Assembly: GCA_033439265.1 (NCBI GenBank)
Contig: JAVTVX010000019.1
Coordinates: 17,014,039 to 17,078,038 of the forward strand
From: Dillenia suffruticosa
Lineage: Eukaryota > Streptophyta > Magnoliopsida > Dilleniales > Dilleniaceae
Length of the DNA: 64,000 bases
Direction of reading: 5' to 3'
Part shown: positions 1 to 12,038 of the stretch, one piece after another
Layout of the letters: each line of letters begins with the position of its first letter
Numbering within the stretch: position 1 is the first letter of the stretch
Translations under genes and position numbers: made by a program
The notes under the pieces: model-generated
Seen by the model: the letters and a program-made list of their open reading frames with translations, nothing else
The model's database searches: none
Told to the model about the DNA's origin: nothing

Positions 1-1027
1 ATCTAGGACCCCCAAAAATTGAAAAAATTCAATTTTAAGCGTTCTCACGCGCCACCCGGGGCCCACACGCGCCGCCGCAGGCCTCCACGCGCCGGCGGTG
101 AGCCTCCACGCGCTGCCATGCGCCTCCACGCGCTGGCAGCAGTCTAGCTCACGCGCCAGACGCGCGGCGCGGCTCAGACGCGCTGCCACGCGCCAGGGCC
201 GGCTCGGCTCACGCGCGCCCAGTAGCGGCGCGCGGCTCACACGCCCTCACGTGCTGAGCCGCGTTGAGCCGGGTTTTGACCGGGTTGGTCAACGGGTCAG
301 GGTTGACCCGTTGACCCGGTCAACGGTTCGATCCGACCCGGTCGGGTCGGTTTGCGGGTTGGTCCCGGGTCAGGGTCCGACCCGACCGCTGACCCAGCCT
401 GTTCACGCGCCTGTGTGGCACGTGTACTACACCCGCCAGTCAGACGCGTCTTCTGGCGCGTGTGTGTCACGCGCCCGCGGGTCTGGGTCGGGTCTTCTTC
501 GCCCGACGGGTCCTGCAACGGGTTTTTCGACCCGTTTTCTGGAAAACACCAATCCGGCTGTTTTTTCTTGCATTTTTCGACTGGAAAAAATTTGTGGGCA
601 TCCTCCAAACATCCTACACTCTATTTTAAGTGGATTCAAGCCCAAAAATGGTGCAATTCAACCACCCCAGTCGCGGCCCTCCGTGGCCACTCGGAAATCC
701 CAATTTCCGGCACCCAAATCACACAATAAAATATATAAAACCATAGATCTAGATGCAAGGAACTCATTTATATTATTTTCATGCATCGATCCGCCCTCTA
801 AAGCCACAGATCTAAGGGTTTTATGTCCGTAGGGTCGCAAACTTCGACCGGACATCTCATGGCCCAAACATGCTCCGAAAATTAAATAAAAAATATGTTT
901 GTAATCCCTGCGCCATGGGTATTCTTGCAGTGTTCTCGGATTCACAAAACTCATCCGTGATCCGGACCCCAAAATTTTAAAAACCCCTAAAATAATTCCG
1001 AAAATTATTAAATTAAATCCAATCACT

Positions 1028-1039
1028 GCTCTGATACCA
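1028..1039 (-). other. Primer-binding site of element A (initiator-Met tRNA type)
   Basis: The minus strand reads TGGTATCAGAGC, the common plant Copia primer-binding site complementary to the 3' end of initiator methionine tRNA. It is one base from the LTR end. Confidence 0.85.
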
Positions 1040-1040
1040 A

Positions 1041-1513
1041 TGTTGGATTTAATCACGCATGCGGAAGCGAGAATTAAATAGTATCGAAATTTTCGGGATA
1101 AATACCTCTATTGGGCGGTCTCCAAAATCTACCGTGTCGCGATGTCTCTCGAACGGATCACACGGTCGGATGGTGATCACGCAATCGAACCACCACCTCA
1201 AATCCACGACGCCTCAAGCCTCGTGTCCGGTGAATCGTCTGATGATGGGAGATTTTCCTACACGTAAATCTCCATCCCTCTCTCTATTCTCTCTCTAGAG
1301 AATATGTTGTGCAAAACCCTAGCCATCTCCTCACATGGTTACTGTTCACGTGGGGCAAGGGAGGAAGGAGACACACATTCACATGGTATCTTTTTGGCTC
1401 ATTTAGGTTTAATTGGGGAGTTACCCATTTGGTGGTTGATTAAGTGGTAATTAAGGATGGGAGTTACCCCATTCCTTAATTACCCAAATGCCCATAATGG
1501 GCATATTCCAACA
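1041..1513 (-). repeat. 5' LTR of Copia element A (473 bp)
   Basis: Bounded by TGTTGGA at 1041 and TCCAACA ending at 1513, a perfect 7-bp terminal inverted repeat with the TG...CA ends usual for LTRs. The PBS sits one base to its left on the minus strand, fixing orientation. A CT-rich stretch at about 1270-1300 lies inside. The 3' LTR is outside the window. Confidence 0.8.
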
Positions 1514-1717
1514 GATCTAGAGTTGAGACGTCGTAGAACTGTATTGATAATCCGATCTGTGATTATCATCCCGACTACGTAGTAGATCGAGATGTAGATT
1601 TCGTAGTTCTCCAAAGATTACTGCATCGCTCATTGAGATATTATCAAAACCCTACACTTTTAATTCTAAAATTGTTTAATGCTTTTGCTGCATGATAGAG
1701 TTATGAAAATTCTAATA
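1514..1717 (+). repeat. Partial 5' LTR of Copia element B
   Basis: Matches the end of the 3' LTR (8349-8552) base for base apart from scattered substitutions. It ends CTAATA where the 3' LTR ends CTAACA, so the canonical CA has mutated. The missing first half of this LTR should lie left of element A, outside the window. Confidence 0.8.
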
Positions 1718-1718
1718 T

Positions 1719-1731
1719 TGGTATTAGAGCC
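1719..1731 (+). other. Primer-binding site of element B
   Basis: TGGTATTAGAGCC, one transition away from the initiator-Met tRNA type PBS, one base after the LTR end. Confidence 0.8.
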
Positions 1732-2504
1732 AGGTTATATGTATTTTAAAACAATTTTTCAGAATTAATTTTGAGCATGTACAATTTGGGGTTTGGATCA
1801 CGGATGCATTTCGTGAATCTGAAAATACCATGATATTACCCATATCACGTAGGTCACTAATATGATTTTTTCACAATTTTCTGAGTACGATTAGACATGA
1901 AAATTCAGGTCGAACTTTTAGGCCGTGAATAGTGACCGCGACAAATAAACCCCAAATTTGTCAAGATTTAGGAGGAATCTTCACCAAAAAAATTATAAAT
2001 TTGAGTTCCTGGCATCTAGATCTATATTTTGGTATGCATATTGCATGTAACCATAGCCGGAAACTGGGTTTTCCGACGAGGCCGTGAAGAGCCAAAACTT
2101 TGAATATATATTTCGCCGAGTTTAGGGCACAAATAACCCAAAATATCAAGTTTAGAATATTTTTGGGATATCCAAACTAATTTTCCGGCAAGAATCGTTG
2201 TGAAAAATAGGCCGGAAATGCATTTTTCACAAATCGGGTCAAAAAACCCAGTTTTAGACCCGTCGGGCGAAGAAGAAAGGACCCAACCCGCGGGTGCGTG
2301 AAGCACACGCTCGCTGAGGAGCGTGGCAATCGCGGTTGCGGGCGCATGTGTCTCACGCGCGCGAGAGGCGCTTAAGGCAGTCGGGCAGGTCGGACCCGGT
2401 TTGACCCGAACCTGGTCCAACCCGACCCCCGGTCTGACCAGTCCGCGCGTGTGAGAGCGTGACATACGCGCCTGCGCGTCGGGTGCTTGAGCGATAGGCT
2501 TCCA

Positions 2505-2600
2505 GTCGCGTGTAGGCGCGTGCTAGACGCGCAGCGCGTGTAGGCGCGTGCTAGACGCGCAGCGCGTGTAGGCGCGTGCTAGACGCGCAGCACGTCTAGG
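2505..2600 (+). repeat. 28-bp GC-rich tandem repeat in the leader of element B
   Basis: About three direct copies of a 28-bp unit containing GTAGGCGCGTGCTAGACGCG, the last one diverged. It is part of a wider tract (2270-2660) rich in CGCG words, a sharp contrast with the AT-rich surroundings. Confidence 0.8.
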
Positions 2601-2919
2601 CACACGCCAAAGCTGTCTCCGACGCGTGGAGGCGCGTGGACCCTTCAGGCGGCGCGTAGGTTCGCCTAAAATTGGATTTTACCAATTTTTTAAGGGTTTT
2701 ATGATAAAAAGTGACTAAATGTGGGTTTTTATATACCGAATTCTAGTCCCAATGGTGAGATGCAATCCATAATTGTGGTATATGGTGTCTGTTGACTCAA
2801 ATGTTCATTTTGGGGTCTGTATTCGAGTCATTTTGGTTTTGATAATTTGTAGGGTACATAAAATTATGAATATGAGTATCATTTGTCACAAACGTCTCTA
2901 TTTTCTATGTAACAGAGAC

Positions 2920-3759
2920 ATGACTGCTACAAAGACTGTAGTTCTAGATCTCGTTAAGGGAGAGAAACTAAATGGTGACAATTATGACATCTGGTATCGA
3001 AAAATTTAGTTTGTCTTCAAGGAACAAGAACTCGAGGAAGTTCTTTGACATGAAATGGTGGACCCAGGGGAGATTCCAATAGAACAAGGAAAACGAGATC
3101 AGGAGGTGTATCGTGCTTGGAAGAAGAAGGATGGCCAAGCTCGGGTAATCTTTCTTAGCTATATGCACGATGAGTTAATCTCAGTTTATAAACAATATTC
3201 CACTACAAAGTCGTTTTGGCTTGCTCTGAAAGAGCACTTTGGCTCTGCGTTAGGTCCTAAGTTGAGGATTCTGACATATAAGTTCATTACATATAAGAAG
3301 ATGACTGATCATATCATGAAACAGTATTTGATGCATATGTCGAGTATGATCGCATCTCTGAAGAGTATGGGGGAGTCAATGTCTGACAAGCTTCAGGTGC
3401 TGAGAGTAATTCAGTCTTTACCTGACTCCTAGGATGTGGTTAAGACCTATCTCACACATACTGAGAGTATTCATACTTTTAGGGGTGTGAGTAGGCATTG
3501 TGAGCTCGAGCAAGAGCGCCAAGAGGTTGTAAGGTCCACTTCTACTCATGTTAACATTGCGGAGTCGAGCAAGGGCTCCCGAGGGATCAAGCGCAAGTGA
3601 CGCAAACATAAGAAGAAGCCCAAGGGCCAAGGCATGAGGAAACCATTTGCCGAAATCGACGACAAAGGACAAAAACGCAAGAAGAAAGAGCTCAACAAGA
3701 ACAAGGTCCAATACTATGTATGTGGCAAGCATGGGCATTTCGCACACAAGTATGGCGAG
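2920..3759 (+). pseudogene. Copia gag, element B, broken
   Basis: Starts at ATG 2920 with the K-L-N-G-x-N-Y-x-x-W pattern typical of plant Copia Gag N-termini. The 3055-3432 stretch has the Gag core, with the S-F-W-L-A-L-K-E-H-F segment. The C-terminal region is Lys-rich and ends in a CCHC-like knuckle at about 3710-3757 that has lost its first and last cysteines. In-frame stops occur at about 3007, 3430 and 3598. Gag would form the virus-like particle in an active element; this copy cannot. Confidence 0.8.
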
Positions 3760-3844
3760 TGAAAGGTAAGTCCTTCTTCTTTACATGGTTTGAGTTATGT
3801 GTCATCTAGTGTGATGTTCACTAACTCTTCTCTTTCGTGAATTG

Positions 3845-6800
3845 TAGACTTAGAAGCCACAGATCATGTAGCTCGTGATAGGAGCGCATTTGTAGAATTC
3901 CGCCATTTGAGTCCCCATGCGAGAAGGCTATATATGGGGAACGAAGTATTTGTGGAAGTTAGAGGGATTGGCACATGCAAGCTGATATTTCGTAATGACC
4001 AAACCCTGTATCTACATGACGTATTGTATGCTCTTGAGATTTGGCGGAATCTCATTTCTGTTCGCTGTTTAGACTAGTTGGGATATTCTGTTTTGTTGGG
4101 AAACTCTAAAGTTTTCATTTATAATAATGACAGTCTTTTGATTTGTTCTGGTTTAGTCCGTGAGGGACCTTATGTACTGGATTTTATTCAATTTTATGAA
4201 AATATTCCTTCATCTCTTATTGCCTTTGCATCTGATAGTGTTGTGAATGATGTGTTTGTATGGCATAGCAGATTTGGCCACATAGGGCAAAAGAGAATAA
4301 CCCGGTTAGCTACGAGTGGCTTGTTGGGCCCGCTAACCAAGGTCCAGTTGCCTGTGTGTGAGTTTTGTCTTGCGTGCAAAGCTACTTGAAAGCCATTCGG
4401 GAAAACAATAAGAGCTGAGACTTCATTGTAATTGGTCTATTCCGATATTTATGGACCAATGAATGTGAGAGCCAAAAACGGAGCCGTGTACTTTATTTTG
4501 TTCATTGACGATTACACGCGTTTCGGTTACGTCTACCTGATCTCCCATAAGTCTGAGGCACTAAAGTGCTTTACGAGATTTATAAGCGAGATTGAGAATC
4601 AGCTAGATTTGAGGGTGAAAACCCTTAGAACCGATCAAGTGCGCGAGTATTTATCGGAACAATTTAAAGAACTTTGTTTCGATAAAGATATTACAAAACA
4701 GCTGACTATTTCTGCTTCTACTCAGCAGAACGGAGTAGCCGAGAGAAGGAATATGACTCTTTTAGAGATGGTGAGGTCGATAATGGCGCAGGCCAATTTA
4801 CCCATCTCCTATTGGGGGGATGCGTTATTAACTACTGCCTACGTCCTTAACCGTGTCCCAACAAAGTCTGTAGTCAGCACCCCATACGAGTTTTGGACAG
4901 AGAGACAGTCTGACCTTAGCCATTTGAGACCATAGGGTTGGGCCGCATATGTTTATAATTCCTTGCTCAAATATGGCAAATTAGGCCTGCGAGAAAATAA
5001 GTATATTTTTCTTAGATACTCTGAACACTCGAAGGAACATGTGTTCCTGGGAAAACATACGGACGGCACAATAACTGAGATAAAGTCTCGTGATGTCACG
5101 TTTCTCGAAATTGATTTCACTAAGAGAGGTGAAATCGCTCGAGTCATCACCTTCTATGAGACGGATGAACCTAACGGATTAGCCGAACCCAGCGGCGGGA
5201 CTAAAGAACCTGATGTGAATCTTGGTCCTAGTGGGAGTGTTCCATCTGAAGGTGAAATAACTCCTCCTCCTCGTAGGAGCAGTCGGGGACACGTAGCACG
5301 TCGTTACTTCCCGATTGAGGATGAGATCTTGATTGTTACTCTTGTGGACGATGAGGAGCCAAAGACATTGAGTAAAGCTCTCGAGGGTCCTATCAAGGAC
5401 CAATGGTTAGAGACCATGAAGGAAGAATTGGAATTAATGAGAGTCAATAAGGTCTGGGATCTAGTTGACCTGTCTGACAAAAGAAAGGCCATTGGGAATA
5501 AGTGGGTTCTCAAAATCAAGAGAAAGGCCGACGAATCGATCGAAAAGTATAAGACCCGTCTTGTAGCCAATGGTTACACACAGACAAAGAGCATTGACTA
5601 TAAAGAGACTTTCTCCCCAGTAGTCAAGTTTATATCGATCCGTTTACTTTTGAAAATTGTTGCTAATATGGATCTGAAGTTATACCAGATGGACGTTGAA
5701 ACCGCTTTCCTTAACGGGAATCTGGATGAAAAGATCTACATGGAACAACCCTTGGGGTTCGTTCTAGTAGGTCAAGAGGGTAAGGTTTGTCGATTTTGGA
5801 AGTCGATATATGGCCTAAAACAGTCATCTAGACGGTGGTATCTAAGATTTCACGAGGTTGTGATATCATATGGTTTTAGGATGATCAAGGAGGATCATTG
5901 TATCTATCTAATACGGGGTGATAATTCATTTGTGATGCTGTCATTGTATGTATATAATATAATATTGGTTGGGAACAATATTGAGTATATAAAGACCATC
6001 AAAACATGGTTGTCATTCAGCTTTAACATGAAAGACATGAGTGAAACTGAGTTCATCCTTGAAGTTGAAATTGAGAGGGATCGCTCGAGAACAATGTTGA
6101 TTCTTTCACAAGAGACATACATTAGAAAAATTCTCAAACATTTTGGGATGAGTGATTGTAATCCCATAGATACTCCAATTGCCAAAGGTGAAGGCTTGAG
6201 TCTGGAAATGTGTCCTACAACAACTCAGGATGAAGTGAGGGAAATGAGTAAAGTATCTTACTCCAGTGCGGTGGGAAACCTAATATACGCAATGCTGTGT
6301 ATAAGACCGGACATAAGTTATGCAGTCAGTCTGGTGAGCAGGTATTAGGCGAATCCTGAAAGGGCTCACTGGAGAGTAGTGAAAATGATTCTCCGATATC
6401 TTAAGGGAACTGCAAATATCTCTCTGTGCTACGGAGGAGGCGATTTGCGCCTTGTAGGCTATTCGGACGCCGACTGGGGAGGCGATTTAAATAAGCGCAA
6501 ATCGACATCAGGTTTTGCTTTCTTGCTCAATGGCGGAGCCATTTCATAGAGCAATAAAAAGCAAACCTATGTTGCTGTATCAACTATGGAGGCTGACTTC
6601 GTGGCTTGTTCTGTTGCAGTTCAAGAAAGTGCTTGGCTCTGAAGACTATTAGATGACTTAGGGATTATAGCGAATAATGGGAGGCTAGTAATGATTTATT
6701 GTGATAATCAGACCACTATCGCCTATACTCGAGACCCTAAGTTCCATAGTAGGACCAAACACATAGGTGCAAGATATCATTTTGTAAGAGACATAATCGA

Positions 6801-6924
6801 GAAAGGTGAATTGACCATCAGGTACATTTCTACACATAGTATGGTGGCTGATCCCTTCACCAAACCCATTACTAGAGACTCCTTCTTAGGACATAGAGAG
6901 TCATTGGGTTTGAGAATTTATTGA
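3845..6924 (+). pseudogene. Copia pol (protease-integrase-RT-RNase H), element B, broken
   Basis: Domains in order: protease remnant (3850-4077; catalytic D-S-G is replaced by D-L-E), GAG-pre-integrase with an H/H and C-x2-C zinc motif (about 4258-4390), integrase core (4430-4935, with D, D and E still recognisable in the YSD, RTD and GVAER segments), RT (about 5340-6090) and RNase H (6450-6924, with SDADW). The RT motif normally YVDD reads YVYN at about 5947-5958, so polymerase activity is lost. Stops interrupt at about 4075, 4387, 4933, 6346, 6548 and 6640. The rest of the frame is well kept, which points to moderate age. Confidence 0.85.
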
Positions 6925-8106
6925 CATTGCTCATCTTGTACTGATGATATTGATATTTATTGACTTTCTATATATATGATTATAGTGTATTATTCAGTCA
7001 CTTTTGTATTGTATTTTCATTTAATACACTTATTTTTTATTATCATATATATGTTTTGCGATGTGATATAGATGTCAGGCAAACGAGGTCGACTCTCTCA
7101 CATGAGTGACCACCTCCAGCTCTGAGCGAGCAGAGATAAGACAGTTTTTATCTGTAAGAGGTTTTGAGAGTAGCTCTGCTAAAACATAAATCGCCCTGAT
7201 ATGTGTTCAAGATGAGATCCTATGTGATATGACCGACATGGACGTACCCATATCCATATTACCTACAAGAAGCCAGGTTTGAGATCTCAGAAAGCACCTG
7301 TGATCTGTGAGATTGCCTCTGAAGTACTCTCTCTGAGATCTCTGGGTAAAGTCTTATGTGTAGACTGAGTTATATACTTGCACAGTGTTAGAAATGTCTG
7401 ATATACGTCCTTTGAGAGATGTGAAATAACACTGTGACATGCGTTTTATACTGCGTGTGATAAAGACGACTAGAGATAGTGGAAGCCATTACGTTTGATG
7501 TACTGATTAAAAGTTTTTTTTTATCCCCAAGCCCAACTGTGTGAGACCCAAGATCCACGGGGTGGGATCTCTGGTACCCTTATTACTTTTGGCTATCTCT
7601 TGAGGTCATGATTCAGTATTTACTACTTTAATCTGTTTACTGATGACCCGAAAAATAAATTGAAGTCTGAGAGACAGGTTTAGGAAAACAGCTGAATTGA
7701 AATCGATAAATTCAAGTGTGGGAAAAGGAAGACCAATTGACATTATATCATTGTATTGTATTCACCGACCGGTCTTTTATGATCGTCCATGTAAGGATTT
7801 GAACATAATAGTGGATACATAGTCGAGCGATATCAGGGGATTACTTTCGATGAGAAAAGTAGCTCAATGGATGTAATTAGTTTTGGATCTGGGGTGTTGC
7901 GAGCTTATTATTGTACTAACGTTGACTACTTGATCATTTTAACAGGTGTATCAATAAGTCTTTCACTTGCAGGTGTACTCGCTAGTCGCATGACGTCCAA
8001 CTCAGTATGAAAATCTAGTAGGATGATGTGAAGAGATCACATCAGTTGTGATTTCGAGATGACCGTAGAATGCCCTCGTGTGAAAGTAGGAAATGAAGGT
8101 CTAATA
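6925..8106 (+). other. 3' untranslated region of Copia element B
   Basis: About 1.2 kb between the RNase H stop and the inferred 3' LTR. No gene is seen. Confidence 0.5.
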
Positions 8107-8552
8107 TGTCCACGTGGGGCATCTTCCAAATATAGAAAGTCTTGGTTGTAACTCCCACATTTATGGTGGTCTTCCAAATCAATTCTGGATAATTGATTTG
8201 CCAACCAAAAATACCAAAAGCAATATTGGAAGGTAAAAAAGATAACAAAAGTATCAGGATCTGGGAATTCAAAAACTTGAGAGAGAATTCTGACATTTTG
8301 CACAAAAGAGAAATTAAGAGATTTTGTAACACTACGTTTCCATCATCGGATCTAGAGTTGAGATGTCGTGGAACTGTGTTGATAATCCGATCTGTGATTA
8401 TCATCCTGACTATGAGGTAGATCGAGACATGGATTTCGTGGTTCCCCAAAGATTACTGCATCGCTCATTAAGGTATTACCAAAACTCTATATTTTTAATT
8501 CCGAAATTGTTTAATACTTCCGCTGCATGATAGAGTCATGAAAATTCTAACA
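8107..8552 (+). repeat. 3' LTR of Copia element B (start approximate)
   Basis: The end is firm (CTAACA at 8552, matching the 5' LTR). The start is inferred from a purine-rich stretch at about 8083-8099 and a following TG; the resulting 446 bp agrees with the 473 bp LTR of the related element A, but the matching half of the 5' LTR is outside the window, so this boundary is not proven. Confidence 0.55.
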
Positions 8553-8609
8553 GCCAAGAATGAGGAACCAACTATTTCAGCTTATATAATTCAAGATCAG
8601 TGTCTGGGA

Positions 8610-8985
8610 TGAAGGAACCTCTAGTTGGGGTCTCTACAACAATGGAGGAACAACAAGTCTCAGCATTATCTTGCAAATTGGATCATGAAGCTAATTGTGG
8701 TTTCCAGAAAAGTGCAGTTCAAAACGGTGTAAATCTAGATGGAGACTTGACTGAGAATCTTCTTTGAAGAAAGTTCTCTAAATTTGGTGAGACTTTCAGT
8801 GTTGTCATCATGAAGAATAGCAATGGAAAATCAAGAGTCCTTAGGTTTGTCAACTTTCAATCTTTAGAAGATACCCAAAAGAAGGGTACACTTCTAGGTT
8901 CAAAACATTTATATGATAGAAGGGCACAGAGGAAAGCCGAAAGGGAAGAGCTCTTAAAAGAAGAAGAAGAAGAAGATATAAAAAA
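8610..8985 (+). pseudogene. Poly(A)-binding-protein-like RRM fragment, broken
   Basis: One frame encodes the end of a first motif, then an RRM with the R-K-F-S-K-F-G helix, V-V-I-M-K strand, an RNP1-like K-S-R-V-L-R-F-V-N-F (usual Gly and aromatic lost), and the post-RRM linker R-A-Q-R-K-A-E-R-E-E-L-L-K characteristic of plant cytoplasmic PABPs. A TGA stop interrupts at about 8765-8767 and part of the fourth RRM strand is missing. No intron is visible, which would fit a retrocopy but can equally be a single exon. It begins right after the 3' LTR of element B, which may have inserted into it. Confidence 0.6.
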
Positions 8986-9009
8986 GGAACTTCTAGGTTT
9001 GAGTGTTCT

Positions 9010-9160
9010 TCTCTCTGGCTTCTCTATCTCCCTTTCCCTTTGTTTCTCTCTTCTTACTCTCTCTAACCACTCTATCTCTCTATAGTTCCTTCTTTCTCTC
9101 TCTCCCTATCTCTCTCTCCTTCTTTCTTTACCTTGCTCTCTTTCTCCCTCTAACCCTTAG
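9010..9160 (+). repeat. CT-rich low-complexity tract
   Basis: Runs of CTCT, CTTT and CCCT across 9010-9150. Open frames across it are compositional and have no codon signal. Confidence 0.8.
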
Positions 9161-12038
9161 GATTATAAATTTTCTGCTCCATAATCGACCAATTGAGGCA
9201 ACCGGTTGACCTTTAAGCTTCTTCGGTTGATTGCCATCTTCCCCAACCAACTGTCTTCACTACCTAGTCGACTGGGATTGCAACATTGTATTGGGGCCAA
9301 TCTAAGTTTAACCATAGTAAATTTAAAACTCGGACCAAACCTTAGTCTGGCTTGAGCATTGCTAGCCTCTAAAAATAAATATTTATTTTTTCTCAATTTA
9401 TGACATTTATTAGTTCAATAATTGGATACTAATTCTTTTTAAACAAAGTTTAAAATTCAGATTTTTTATATAGAGAAAACAAGTGTCGAAAGATTTGTGT
9501 CCCTTAAAAGTATAACCTATTTTGAATCGGATTTAATCGAATTTAAAGTGATTACGATGGTTTAGACCTAAAGAAAAATACTTCCTTCGTTTTATTTAAA
9601 GTGTTACTTTAGAAAAAACAAATTATGCCACTTCAAGTATCATTTTAAAAAATAAAGAAATATTCGATATTTATTTTCTAATTTTATCCTTATCTTTTAT
9701 TATCTCTGCGAAACATTCAATAATAAAATTGACTTTTTAAAATGTAATTTAATTAATTAATACTGTTTTATATAAAATTATTGCTATTTAATTTGTTATT
9801 TAAGTAATTTTTTAATTTTTGTATAATTATTTTAAAGTAAATTTAAAGTGGAATAGGGGAGGAGGGGAGAGAATAATATTTCTCCTTGAAATGAAAAGCG
9901 TTCCTAGCTTTGTAGATTAGCTTAGTCGTAAATAAACAAATAAAGTAAGGGTAGTTCTGTAATTGAGAGAGAGAAGAGAGAGAAGAGAAAAACACATGGA
10001 TGGAATGGATGGAATGAATGGAATGCGCAATAATTGAGAGAGTCCAAAATAGAAAAATCGCCTTCGTATGGTACGTGGGCCTTGTCTTTTTGTAGACTCC
10101 GATTTCTTCTTTACCTTCTTCAATTGAATTGACTAAAATGCCCTCCACACTCACCTTATCTTGTTAAACTTTGGCTGGCGTGGACGCGGTGTGGAGGTGG
10201 ACTTTGTCCTTTGCCTGGAATTTGGTTTCTTCCATCTTTGATTCTTTTCTTTCAATTTTGGGAAATTATTTCCTACTTTGAGGACCACCTGAAACTTAGA
10301 CCGGCTGGACAAAAGGAAGTATTAATAACTAAATCCAATTTCATAATTCAATTTTAAATATGTAATGTTCAGAATATAGTAAAATAAAAAGAAACAACAA
10401 TAACAATTAAGTTTTTATCTTATTAAATGGAGTATATATTTTTATGTTATTTTATTTTATTCTATATCATATTTTTATTTATTTTTAATAATTTTTATTA
10501 TATTTTATTTTCGTTATTTAAATTTTATTAAGTCTTCGTAATGCAAAATAAAAGAAATTAAATTTTGAATTTGGCCCGTTGGAGCAAAGTATGTCATAAG
10601 AATTATCATTTTTTATTTTTTTTGGATTATTAAGAGAGAGAAAGAGTATATATTTATATTTTCTAACGAAGAAAACTTGGATTTTTGCTTTTTTATAAGT
10701 AGTTTATAAAATTAAAATTACTTATTGAGAGATTTTTTTTATATAACTACTAAATAAATTAAAATTATTATTAAAATTTAAATATGCTTTATTAAAAAAA
10801 TTTTGAGTGTATTAATTGTCGGATTATATCCATTTGTATAAAAATCGAATTCTTGAATTTATACGAAGAGAGTAATTTTTTTCTATCTATAACTTTACAA
10901 AAGTTATTTAAAGAAATATATTCTTATCGGAATGAAGAAAGAAAACGCATTCTAAATCATTCCAGATCCGTAACCAATAGTGATTTAATTTTTTTTATAA
11001 TCAATCATTTTTTAAAATTATATTTTGATTAATTCAATTTGAGAGTTATTTAACTCGATTAGAGAAAAAATTTATCGATCCAGTGTTTTTTTTTTTAATT
11101 TAAAATTAAAATCACTTATGATTGGAGTACTGTTCTGAACATCAGAAAGTGCTATCATCACGTGGTATGGCAGGACAGGACAATTATTTGGATGGGCCAT
11201 GGGCCATGGGCCACTTCACTGGACTTCAAATTAACAAATTGTTTCTAAATTTAATTTGCCTTTATCTTGTCTCATTTTATTTATAATATTTTTTAATTAA
11301 ATTATAAATTTAATTTTAACTTTTTTTTTTAAACCAGCTATGTACTAGATTCAATGAGGTCATCATTACGAACTGCTGCTTGTTCTTAATCGTCCATTTT
11401 TGTGATTGATGTTACCTCCATATGCAACTTCTTGAAAAATAGAAAATTAATGAAACTCGAACATGTATAAGAGGTTTTAGTTATTCAAATAAACGAACCA
11501 AACTCTTGCTCTCAAGCACATTTGTATTGCGACTTAAGAAAATGATAGTTTGTAGCCACAAGGTTACTGTGATAATTGCCATAACTTTTGATAAATTAGG
11601 GTTACTAAGGCACCTGCAATATTTGATATATGTGTATTTTTGGATTCGGTTCGATTTATTTATAGATATATTGATTGATATTATAGATAAAACTGATAAA
11701 AAATAAATAAATATTGTGGGTTGGGTATGGAATCTATCAATTCAAAACTCGTAAAACCCTATGATAATTTAGTCGAAAAGAGAGAGATTTATGGATGGGT
11801 CTCAAATACTATTGATTTGAATTAATTTTATTTATAGATTTTGTGGAGAAATATGGAACAAATCTTGCCGAAAAGTTTGAAATTATAAACAAAAATCTAA
11901 AGTTGATCCAAAAAGAAAAGCAAGATTTATAGCTTCTATATCTGTTATTTTAAAAATCATAACTTGAACTATAATTATTGGATCGATGCAATTTAGGATG
12001 GACAGGAAATATAAGAGATATAACATTTTATCGACAGT
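9161..12038. other. AT-rich intergenic DNA
   Basis: No gene recognised. Short features only: a GATGGAAT/GGAATGAAT repeat at about 9996-10025, purine-rich runs near 9850-9990, and poly(T)/poly(A) stretches. The open frame around 9843-10154 on the minus strand shows no recognisable protein. Confidence 0.6.

Larger units (their letters stand above)
1..1513 (-). mobile_element. Copia LTR retrotransposon A, 5' LTR plus leader (truncated by window edge)
   Basis: Minus-strand element, of which the 5' LTR (1041-1513), a primer-binding site (1028-1039) and the untranslated leader (1-1027) lie in the window. The leader is very GC-rich between about 50 and 520, with many CACGCGCC-type words, and contains no convincing gene. 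Read on the minus strand it matches the leader of element B in the same order (for example the tract around 490-520 against 2258-2285), so A and B belong to one family. It ends exactly where element B's LTR sequence resumes at 1514, which shows that A inserted into B. The coding part of A lies left of the window. Confidence 0.75.
1514..8552 (+). mobile_element. Copia LTR retrotransposon B, degenerate, 5' LTR interrupted by element A
   Basis: Order on the plus strand: remaining part of the 5' LTR (1514-1717), PBS (1719-1731), long GC-rich leader (to 2919), gag, protease, integrase, RT and RNase H (integrase before RT is the Copia order), about 1.2 kb of 3' untranslated DNA, and a 3' LTR ending at 8552. 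Bases 1514-1717 match 8349-8552 closely, with scattered transitions. The reading frame is broken by many stops and several catalytic residues are changed, so the copy is inactive. Confidence 0.85.

Noticed and set aside
98..832. 244-residue plus-strand open frame and its overlapping frames on both strands
   Set aside because: Lies wholly in the GC-rich untranslated leader of element A, where stop codons are rare because of base composition; Arg/Ala/Pro-rich with no domain.
9843..10154. 103-residue minus-strand frame with S-I-H repeats
   Set aside because: The repeated residues come from a short GGAATG tandem repeat; no protein family seen.
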